From: Lactarius indigo
Taxonomy: Eukaryota; Basidiomycota; Agaricomycetes; Russulales; Russulaceae
DNA: 64,000 nucleotides
Assembly: GCA_025766275.1 (NCBI GenBank)
Contig: JAFKAC010000048.1
Span: forward strand, 124,001-188,000
Reading direction: 5' to 3'
Shown: positions 23,332 through 34,300 of the stretch, in pieces
Layout of the letters: the number at the start of each line of letters is the position of its first letter
How positions within the stretch are numbered: the first letter of the stretch is position 1
Program-made: the position numbers and the translations under genes
The notes under the pieces: generated by a model
The model's input: the letters and a program-made list of their open reading frames with translations, nothing else
Database searches by the model: none
What the model was told of the DNA's origin: nothing

Positions 23332-25082
23332 CTAAGCATTAACGGCGTGCGCCCTTTCCCTTTTTCCTCTGACTTGCCCTTTGCACAGGGACATTCGACG
23401 GCGTGTCTTCTGAGGTGGCGTGACCAACAGGGGGTAATACTGGAAATTGATCCAATGGCACGGCACACACTTGGGTGTGCTGTCCTGTCTGACCACTGGT
23501 AGGAGCTGGAACATCATCAGTAACGGAAAAGAACATCTAAGATAACAGGGAATACAGGGCATAGGCGGAAGGTCAGGTTCTGGTGTAGTCACGGTCAAGG
23601 GTGTAGTGAGCCCTGTAAGCATTGGCGGGGGGGCTGAGGGTTCAGATAGATCCGTGATCTCCACTTGTTGGACACGTGCGACTAGACCATAAACACCCTC
23701 GAGGCCATCCTCATATGAGTTCGACGTTTCTTCTGTCGTGACTGTCCCAAAGAGCTTGTTGTTGTACCAGGAGAGCAGACTTTTACGGTAGCCGCTGGGA
23801 AAGCAAAGGATTGCCCGTTTGTTCAGCGTGAAACGATACTTCCAGTCAATGCCACTGGGCCCCCTGGACTTATCCGAGAAGATTTGATCCGGGCTACATG
23901 CAAACGTGAGCTGCACCAGGGTCATTAATTCAGAAAAGGAGTGTGCGAGATAATGTAAAGTACTCACGAGAGTAGCCGCTAACGCGATCATCCCTGGGGT
24001 GGTCTCTTTCACACCCCAGAGCACCCCCTTCGATGCGCGTTTTCCACTAGAACTTGAAGTGGCCCCACCATTATTTGCTAACGAGGAGGGCCCATATAAG
24101 ATGACTCGAAGGAACTGAGTGATGACGTTAATACGTGCAGGTGGTAATATGAAAGTGTTTAGTTATACGTACAGTCGCAAGTGCGTCACATCTAAATGGG
24201 TGAATACTTTGGACGTCGTGGTCGGGAAAAATAAGTGGTGCCAAAATTGGATACCTTTTTCCCGGTTCGGCTGGGTTCTCAAGGAGCTTTCGCAGCTCTG
24301 GGGCCTCTGCGCGATTAAAATTTTTCTCGAAAAGCTGGGTATCGAGCCTGAGTATTCGCGCCGCATGTAAGCGCACTGCGTGTGCCGAATTTGCGCGTTC
24401 CTGACTCAATTGCTTCAGGAACTATGCAAATTGATCAGGTATGCAAGCAAGACAGTGATGAATGGGACGTACGATCTCTCTGAACGCATCCCGCCGGTTG
24501 TCGTTTGCGAGGGCCTTCTGGAGGTGCTTCGGGAGGCTCCGATAGAGTTCAGCGATGATACCTAAGTCCTCAGACGTTTTATTTGCATAGCGTGTGGGGT
24601 CGAGTGGATCGACATTCCGAGGGAAGGGAATTGCGAATATGGGGCGGGCAACCCAGGGCTCGCCGATGACCGAGAATCTGCCTCCCGCAAGGGAAATCTC
24701 CTTCTCCTCTCCAGAGAGTGATCCCCTCTCTGCCCCTTTCGATTTTTTTGCCTTGAAAGAGGCTAGCAGTCTCTCGTGCTTGGTGACTAGTGACTTGTAT
24801 TTCCCGAAGAGCGCTTGGTGGTTCATCTGGGAGGTCTTAAGTATCTAGATGGGACGTACAGAGAGTGACGGGGTTGAGTTAGCACAAATGTAGATATGAA
24901 AGAAAACTTACCTCACGCAACTGCTGAACCGATAAGTCAGTCGCGAGTGGAATCGAGGGGGACACTAAGAGGTCCAGGGGCTCGACGTCCTCCATATCCC
25001 AAGCGTCTAAACTGTGGTCGGAATCGGTGTTTGAAGAAGACAACTCATCGTCAAAGGACATGTCTAGGAAAAGCGAGTGCAA
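23332..25082 (-). CDS. DUF6698-like accessory gene inside the Plavaka element
   Basis: A spliced gene reading minus, starting 256 bp after the transposase stop. The first exon begins at 25082 or, as MSFDDELSSS, at 25061, and is acidic. Exons joined by eye: to LREILKTSQMNHQALFGKYKSLV; then DAFREI to FLKQLSQERANSAHAVR (intron GTACGT...CATAG); then CDALAT to FLRVILYGPSSL; then IALAATL to LTFACSPDQIF. The block with YGPSS, a Thr-rich GMIALAATL segment and SLLSWYNNKLFG resembles DUF6698 proteins, abundant and uncharacterised in Agaricomycetes. The 3' end after about 23540 is uncertain. The role in transposition is unknown; position inside the element suggests an accessory or cargo gene. Confidence 0.6.
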
Positions 25083-25337
25083 GGGATGTGCGGAAGACGG
25101 TGGACCCAGTCGCTTTTATATATACCTACCCAGTCATTCGATCACCGGAGAAGCGGTACTCCTGGGTAGAGAATAAACCTGCCCACGTAAAAAACCACAC
25201 ACTGTAGAAAAGGATGTAAGTTGAACGATGTGCGCAACCCTTGTGATTGCTTGCAGGACGGCAGTTTCATTCCGATGACCTCGCACATGGGTTTTTGGGA
25301 CATAATTGAACTCTTACAAATGGTGTATTATTACGCA

Positions 25338-28300
25338 TCAGTCTGAATCTGAGTCTGAGTCCGAGTCCGAGTCCGGGTCGATATCCTCCAGACACGGACA
25401 ATCTGAAACAGTCCTAAGAGAAAACAATTGGTCAAATGAAATGTACGTAGTATTATGAACAACACATTACCCTCCAAAGATTTCCTCGCAGCGGATGAAG
25501 AGGTCACCACTGTGGTCGATGACGTCCATCACGAAGTAGTCGTCCGCATTGTCATTGTCAAAGGCTGGAATGAGTGGAGCGCCGCGCACAATCGACTGTA
25601 CAAAGAAGAACTCTGTTGAATTTCTTGGATTGGCACGAAGACGATGGAGTCTCAGACAACGATCCTTGGACCGTGGTTGGACAGGTGCGTCAAGGGGGCG
25701 CGTGAGGCAGATCGGGTAACTATTCCCGGCAACATCGCAAGTGAAAATAAATAGTAATTGCGCAAAAATAAAGCTTCTTGTCGTTTTCAGTATCACGAAG
25801 TCGCGCCGCTCTTGGCCATGGAAGCTCGGACTGCAGTACAAATAGTCCAAATATTGTTGCCAGTCGACCTTTGATTCGTAACAGACTTTCATCGAGCGGT
25901 ATTCTGTTAACTTTGAATATCATGAGCCAAAAACTTGGCACTGCAGTGGTACTACTGGTACTCACTTTGTCAGCACCTTCGAAATTAACGCGAGTACATC
26001 CTGGTGAGAAGCTGAATCCATAAAGCGGAAACACAGTAGTCAACCAGTTTGAGAGTCTTGTGTGGAAGTCGCGGAAGATGGGGCCTCGATCCCCGAGGCT
26101 TTCGAACGCTAGAGGCTGCTGCTGTGATCGTAAGGTAACGGCGCCAGCATCGAACGTCGTTTTTCTCCTCTGATTTGATGAATGTTCAACTGGCGGAGGT
26201 TCTAGCAGAGAGAGGTTGGTATGACGTTCTTGGGTGCCCTCAGGAGCACTGTGCTCCATCTCATCGTCACCTATCGCCTGCTGGTGTATGGCCGCATCGA
26301 CTTCATTAATCTGGTCCCGAATTAGTGTCGCAACAAATGACATATGATCAAGTCTCAAGATCTGTTTGTTGGGCGTCAGAATATAAGCACAGGATACACG
26401 AGATATTAATGTGCGCAACAAACCTGAGGCGCAACATTCTTGAAATTCGTTTGCCTCAAATAAGCCTTCTTGATAGGGCCATGAAGCTTTTCGTTCGGTT
26501 TTGTGTTGTAATTCCGCGAGGCACCTTTTGCTTCGATATCATTGAAGCTATGCACCAACGCGTGCATTTTGGGGAAGTTCCAACTCTTGATTTTTTCATG
26601 GGTTTTCTTTTTCTTTTTCTTTTTCTGAGCCTTGTTCCGAGCCTTCGTCGATTTCGTAGATAACTTAATGTATTTCTAGGAAAAATAAGTACGAAGAAGT
26701 CACTAAAATGTTTGCGTACCTTCATGAAGAGTCCGAACGTGACTAGTTCTCTCCGCCCAGCCAAGATTGTCTTATCTGTGTGTACCTCAAAGGAAAGAAG
26801 TAAGTCGACTATCGAGTAGCTTCGTAGGCAGAGCAATAGCTGCCACCCCTCTTTATCTCTATGCTGTAGGACATTGTGCGCAGCAAAAACTATAGCCTAA
26901 GGTGATCAACCAGCTTACTGTAATGCCGTATAAAATATTTGAACGACGCACCTTCGAAATATCCTCATATTTTGAGCCATCGGTGAAGGACGTGTTCATT
27001 ACCTCAGAGAAATGATGTAACCCACGCCAGCGAGGCACAAGACCAAACCTGAGGAAGCAAAACGTGAGTTAGCTGCCGGGGATCTCAATAAGTCAGGAAA
27101 ATACATACTGTCGATCGATCTTCGCTGCGTCGGAGCGCCCAACAAACTTCTTCAAGTTTTCGAACAGGTGGTCCCCAAATATCCCGCTATTGTTTGAGTG
27201 TAGTCGGTCGAATGATAGCGCACGATGCGGGTCCGAATTACAGACTTCCCAGAAGATATTCTAAAAAGTCACAACTGTTAGAGGATACGCGCTATTAAAG
27301 TAGACAAGGAAACTCACATCAACGTTACGAAGGCCATACATTGAGAGGAAGCTCTCGCATTCGGCTGCGTTGTCAAGGCATCGCGCTTCCTCGAGTAGCC
27401 CCCATGTACGTGCCGCCGTCCTCAGCGGCCACATCTTGGAAATGTCAGCGAGCTTGTTATCGGGGACATCACAAATCGGACACGGAAGCTTTCCACGAAC
27501 GCCTCGGATGAGAGACATGGTACACCTATAACATGAATACACTGGAGCTGGCCGATTCAGAGGGCAACGCGGAATATGGTGTAAAGGTCGGGCGATAGGG
27601 GCGATCCGGCTAAGTGTGCCGGTCGGGTGATAAGATCCGAAGGGCCGGTTCAATTGGCGACGAGAAAAGCGCGAAGTCGAATAATGAGAGAGCACGAGCG
27701 AAGATGTACAAAGGCGAAGCAAGTTCGCTTTGGAGAGGAGTTCAAGAGGCACACGAGAGGATTTGGAGGGAGAACAACTGGATAATTCATCGAGTACATA
27801 CGAGCGTGTTTAAATACAATTTAGATACGTTTTTAGAGATAATAATAACAAAGTACAGTAAAGAAATATAAAGACGCACGGGCCACACAAAGCTATGAAA
27901 CAGGAGTCGAGTAATGGAACAGAAAGGGGCGCAAGACCCCTATGAGACTTGAGGCGTTTGAATCGAAATGGATACGGAAGTGGTAGATGTTGAGCCGCCG
28001 CGCATTATCGCGGCGGTGTTGTTTTGGTGGGGTTCGAGTCGGCCAGGTCGAGCGTGCCGAAATGCAACACTCCCCCTCATGCTCGACGGAGTCCGAGGTT
28101 CTGCGAGTGGAACGCGACCTTGAACTTCGCCAGCGGCTTGGTGAGGATGTCCGCGGTCATGTCTTCGGAAGGGCAGTACTTGATATTGATGAGCCCGTCG
28201 GTGATCGTTTGTCGAATGAAATGGAAGCGAATGTCGATGTGCTTGGTACGAGCATGGTAGTTATCTTCGGTGGCGAGATGGAGCGCGGCCTGGTTGTCGC

Positions 28301-31300
28301 AATAGAGAAGAGTGGGGGAATATGATATACCGAAGAATGGCTCAGTGAGTCTCCTGAGCCAGATGCATTCTTTTGCCGCGTGAGTTGCGGCGACGTATTC
28401 GGCCTCGGCGGTGGATAAGGTGATGATCTCTTGTTTCCGCGAGGCCCATGTGACCGCTCCGCCGTCTATGAGAAATGCGAAGCCAGATATCGCATGGCGG
28501 TGCTCCTGGGATGCGCCATCTGCGTCAGTAAATCCCAGAAGGTCGTGTCGCTCATTGCCGAAGGTGAGCGAGTGGTTCTTGGTGCCGGCGAGGTAACGGA
28601 AGACGCGCTTGACGCCTTCCCAGTGAATCTCGCCCGGATTGCTGAGGAATTGCGATAGAGTGGAAATGGCGAATGTAATGTCGGGGCGAGTGGCGACGGC
28701 GGCGTACATTAAGCTGCCGACGGCCTCGCGATAAGGGACCTTCTTCATATGTGCCGCTTCGGTGGCATCGGAGGGTGCGTCGGATTTGCTATAAGACGCC
28801 CCGGGAATGATGGGGGTGGCGACCGGTTTTGCGTCGCTGAGAGAAAAGCGAGAGAGTATGGTGTCGATGTATGATGTCTGGGAGAGGGAAATGGTCCGCG
28901 CCTTATGGTCGCGGATGATCTTGATTCCGAGTAGCCAGTGAATGGGGCCGAGGTCGGTGAGAGAATAGCGGGCGTTGAGCTCGCGCTTGTAATATCGAAT
29001 AAGCTCGTCTGAGCTACCTGTGATCATACAATCGTCAACATGGACTGCGAGGATAGTGATGTGGTTTTTGTCGTGAATGAAGAAAACGCCGGGATCTGCG
29101 TTGTTGATGCCGAATCCCAGGTCCATGAGAGCGCGGCGCAGGGTATCGTACCACTTGCGGCCGGCTTGCTTGAGTCCGTAGAGTGACTTGTGGAGATGCT
29201 TGACCAACTCCCCCTGAGTGTCGTATCCGGGGGGTGCTTGCATATAAATATCTTCATCGTCATCTAATTCTCCGTTGAGGTAAGCGCCGTTGAAGTCGAA
29301 GGTGTCGATATCCCAGTCGTTGCGAGCGGCGATGGCGAGAATGGTGCGGAAGCTTGCGAGCCGCGCGACTGGGGAAAAGGTATCAAAGTAATCAATACCG
29401 AACTTTTGCGTGAATCCGCGTGCTACGAGGCGCGCTTTGTACTTCTCAATGGACCCGTCGGCCTTCCGTTTGATGCGGAAGACCCACTTGCTGCCGACGA
29501 TGTTCTTGCCGGCGGGTCTGGGGACTGTTGACCAAGTCCCGGCTTCTTCGAGGGTTGCGATTTCGCGATCCATCGCCTCCTGCCACTTAGGCCAATCGGA
29601 GCGAGATCGCGCTTGAGAGAGTGTCTTGGGATCGTCTTGTGAATTGTTGAGAGCGGCTTCCATGAGTTCCTCGCTTTCCGCGAGGAAGGCGTACTCTGGA
29701 GTGAAATTGTCAGCCGCGTATGCGCTTGAACCTTCGTCTCCGGGCCAGTCCGGGTGGAACCACTTCCGGGCTGCTGCGCTTGGCTGTTCTTCTTCGGCTT
29801 CGGGTTGAGCTCCTTCGGTGAAGAGCCCGGTGACTTTGAATGTTGGTTTGGGGATGCGCGATGACTTGCATGTCGGTTCTTGAGGTTCCTTGGTTTTTGC
29901 CTTGCCCTTGGCAGGCGGCGGCACTTGTTGCCGCTGCTTGGTTGATGTTTCTTCTTCTTGAGGTGGAACCGATGAGGTGGTGGATGGTGTGAGAGGGGTG
30001 AGGGCGGAAGGTGAGCGATACGAGGGCATTCCGCCCGGGACTTGAGGCGTGATTTCCCGGCTTGCTTCTTCGGGAAGTTGCTGCTGCTGTTGAGGTGTGA
30101 ACGGTACCAATTGGATAGGTACCAGTGCTGTGGTAGGAGGGAAAGGATGAGGCGCTTGAGGCGCCGGTGGTGCTTGATGTCCAGCGGGTGGTGCCTGCGC
30201 CGCAGCTGGTTGCGGCGCGGGGATAATGCGGGGCTGGCCGATGTTGATAACTGCAAGAGGAGAGGTGAACTTGATATTACGCTCGACTGAGATAGAGTTC
30301 TTGTTGGGCCAGTAGACGCGGTGTGCGTGCGTGCTGTCCGCGTCGTATCCGACCCAGTGCGCTTCGATTCCGCGCGCATCGAGCTTCGAGCCGGTGCCAG
30401 AGTGGACCCAAACGATTTGTCCCCATTCGGGGACACCGGAGATGTTCGGTTTGTTGCCGTAGAGCATTTCGTAGGGCGTAGTGTTGTTGCCTAGAGCCCG
30501 AGTGGATGTGCGGTTCTTGAGCCAGACCGCGAATTGGAGTGCTTCAGCCCAGAGAGTCTTGGGCAAGCCAGAGTGATGGAGAATAGCCCGCACACGTTCG
30601 AGGAGTCTGCGGTTAAGCGATTCCGCGACTCCGTTGTGCTGCGGGGTGTCGTGGGTAGTAAGGCGACGTTCGGTTCCTTCGTCCTGAAGGAAGCGAGTGA
30701 ACTCGCGGCCGGTATACTCACCGCCGCGGTCCGATCTAAGTGCCTTGATCTTGGCGCCGTGCTGAGTGCGAGCCCAAGCTGCAAAGGCGCGATAAGAATC
30801 CAAGGTTTGATCTTTAGTACGCAAGATGTCGACACGAGTGAAGCGAGTGTGGTCGTCGGTGAATGTGACATAGTAGCGGCGGCCCCCTAGGCTAGTGGTA
30901 GGCGAAGGTCCCCAGAGGTCAGAGTGGATCTCGACTCCGAAATGCCGAGCTGGAGGAGCCTCGCGCTCAGCTCGAATAACCTTCCGAGTGAGCTTGGCGT
31001 ATTGACAAGAGTCACAGATGATAGGGGAGCTGTCGTCGATGAGCTGTACGCCTTCGATGGCGTTGTTGCGGATGAGTGAGCGAATAGCGTCAGCTGAGAT
31101 GTGACCGAGGCGGCGATGAAGAGTGTGTATGTCGACTTGTTCGACGGGAGAGCCAGTGCTAGCAGCCAGATAGGAGTGTTCGACTTTGTACAAGCCGTTA
31201 GAGCTAGCAGGAATGTCGCCTATAGTGTCGCCAGATCTGTTCTTGATCTTGCAGGATTGTCGCTCGAAAGATACAGAGTAGCCGGCCCCAGTGATACGGC

Positions 31301-34300
31301 CGACAGAGACAATAGTAAGCGCCATTTCAGGCGCGTGGAGGGTGTCGCGGAGAAGAACGGGAGTAGTGACGTTCCCGTTGGGGACGTCGATCTGTAAGTC
31401 CCCGGTACCTATCGCGTAGAAGATGCGTTTGTTAGCGGCAGTAATCGCGCGAGGAGGAATGGAGCGATAATTAATGAAACGGTGATGGAAAGGCGACATA
31501 TGCCGAGACGCCCCGGAGTCGTAGAGCTCGATCTCGATGGGGGGATGCTGAATAGGTGGCCCCACGCTGTACGCGGAGGCCTGTGGAGTGGGGGAAGTGG
31601 AGTCGTCGTCGATCTCCTCGATTGCGGCCCAAGCTTCGATGTCATTGCTGGCCGAGTTTGCGTTGTCGGAACGGTTGTTGTTCCTGTTCCTGTTGTTTCG
31701 GTTGTTATTGCCATTGCGATTGTTACGATTGCCGCGATTGTCGCGATTGTCGCCTGAGTTGTTGTGATTGCTGTAGCTTGAGTTGTTGTCTCTTCGAGGC
31801 GGGCGTTGGCCCTCTTTGTCGCCTCCCTTGGCCCAGCAATCGGATTTGAAGTGGCCGAGCCTGTGGCAGTTGTGGCACTCTATGTTGCGCTTGTCGCGTT
31901 TCTGTCCGTTGGCTAAGAAGGCCTCTTCTGGGCCGTTAGTCTTGCCTTTCTGGATGACGCGCCGATCGTACTGATCGGTGACCAATCGGATTACCCGATC
32001 GGGTGTGACTGATTCGTCCGCTTGATCGGCTGCTGAGTTGATGGAATTGATGAGGGATTCGTAGGAGGGGGGGAGTGAGCCGAGGATGATGGACGCGAAT
32101 TCATCGTCGGTCTTGGTGGCCCCCATAGAAGCGAGCTGCTCTCGCATATCTAGAAGATGAGTAAGATGGGCGCGAGCGTCTTCATCTTCGCCTAGTTTGG
32201 TGCCCGAGAGTTTCCGGCCCAGGTCGACGGCGATCATCTTGGATCTCTTCTGGAATATTTCTTTGACAGCGTCCCAGATATCTTTTGTATTAGTTTTAGT
32301 CTTGATTCGGTTGAAGACATAATCGGGCACTGATGCCGCGATCAAATTCTTGGCGGCGGCTTCTTCCGCGTCCCAGCGTTCCTGAGGGGGAACGCTATTG
32401 ATTGGCGTCCAAGTCGTGGGGACCGTGGTGCTGGTGAGGTGTTCGGACCATCTTCGGTTATCGAACGCCCAGACCATGCGGTCTCTAAAGGTGACCCAGT
32501 TGGATCCGTCGGTGGCCAGTTTGACGATGGTGAGTTTGTAGTCTTCGCTCATGATGACAAATAGGGTAAGCGGGGTTTCGGATAATGAAAGGTACGCGCT
32601 GATAGATTCTCGGTAATATCGGATTTAGACTGCAGCGTCAGGGCCCATAACCTTGGTGTAAAGGTCGGGCGATAGGGGCGATCCGGCTAAGTGTGCCGGT
32701 CGGGTGATAAGATCCGAAGGGCCGGTTCAATTGGCGACGAGAAAAGCGCGAAGTCGAATAATGAGAGAGCACGAGCGAAGATGTACAAAGGCGAAGCAAG
32801 TTCGCTTTGGAGAGGAGTTCAAGAGGCACACGAGAGGATTTGGAGGGAGAACAACTGGATAATTCATCGAGTACATACGAGCGCATTTAAATACAATTTA
32901 GATACGTTTTTAGAGATAATAATAACAAAGTACAGTAAAGAAATATAAAGACGCACGGGCCACACAAAGCTATGAAACAGGAGTCGAGTAATGGAACAGA
33001 AAGGGGCGCAAGACCCCTATGAGACTTGAGGCGTTTGAATCGAAATGGATACGGAAGTGGTAGATGTTGAGCCGCCGTGCATTATCGCGGCGGTGTTGTT
33101 TTGGTGGGGTTCGAGTCGGCCGGGTCGAGCGTGCCGAAATGCAACAGAATAGATATTACTCACTGTTCTTCGTAGTCGGCAGATAAGATGATAATGGCGG
33201 GGAAATATTGATGTTGGGCGCCATCGCTGCCCTGAAGCCAGCAGCCCGCCATCAATATGTCGACAATCGATCTAATGATAGAGGAAAATGCACGATGCCA
33301 GACCTCGCGTTTGAAGTTGACAAAAGCCGGCTTTCCACCATCCTCTGAAGTTTCCGGGATCTAGACCACACATTACGACGTCAAGGCATTCGCCACCACA
33401 GATTCAGAACATACGATCGGCAGCCATCCGACAACGCGCCCACCACCAACACCATTACCATTCCGGATCTCGGCTGGTAGATTTGCACAGCGAGCAATGA
33501 CCGGGTAGCCCTTTGCTGTGCCGAAAGAGGACAGCTTCGTCTTGTCCGCGTAGAGGATGAAACCTAGAGGACGTGCACCCCTTGGGATTTGGGACTAGGA
33601 TGCATGGTTCAACAACATAATAAGACACGTAATCACTACAAAGATAATTTGCATACTTGAAGATCCCAAAACGCATCTCCCGTCCAGGGTTCATGATACA
33701 CACGAGTCATTGTTTCCCCATCACACCTAAAAACCCGCCGCGCGTCCCATTCGAAACAGGGAATCAATTGTGGATTCATGATGAGGTCAACTGCCCAGTC
33801 CCACAGTGGGCGATAACTCGTGAGGAATGTCTGATCCACGCCCTTGTATCGGACCGATGTATTGTCGACGCTAAACTAGTACTTGAAAGGGTCAGTGATA
33901 TTACCATATAGGTATTCAGGCTCACAGGAGTCAGCTTAGATGCCGCGCGGTCCCATGTAGTCTGAAGGTCCGAATAATTTGAGAACGTGAATGTGCCCTT
34001 GCGGTCGAGGCACCGTCTGATGAGATTGATGAGACGTCCGGACTGAACCTTGTTCATATTACTCTCCATGAGTATCTCGGCGAAGTCGAAGTCCTCGCGT
34101 GTGTTGAAAAACGGGCGCCACGGCTCAGCACTGGTGGGAGAGTCGAAAGATTGGCGCTTGCGGCTGTACTCCACAAAAGGTTGTGTTTCTGGTGGTCGCC
34201 CACTATTTGGATGGTATTCGGTAGTAATTTCGTCAACCATCGAGCCTTCAGGAGGGCCGGTCGTTTGTGCAGCCGAAGGGTATATAATAGGCTCTGAATC

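Larger units (their letters stand above)
27577..33146 (-). mobile_element. Ty1/copia LTR retrotransposon, complete, nested in Plavaka
   Basis: A 5.57-kb element with 493-bp LTRs (27577-28069 and 32654-33146), a single 1,491-codon Gag-Pol frame, a primer-binding site, a polypurine tract and a 5-bp target duplication GAATA (27572-27576 and 33147-33151). The LTRs differ at only four positions by eye (about 99% identity), so insertion was recent. It lies in the same orientation as the host transposase and inside one of its introns. Confidence 0.96.

Noticed and set aside
29423..30436. A 337-codon Ser/Pro/Arg-rich ORF inside the copia element
   Set aside because: It overlaps the pol frame in another phase over the Pro/Gln-rich spacer; a compositional shadow.
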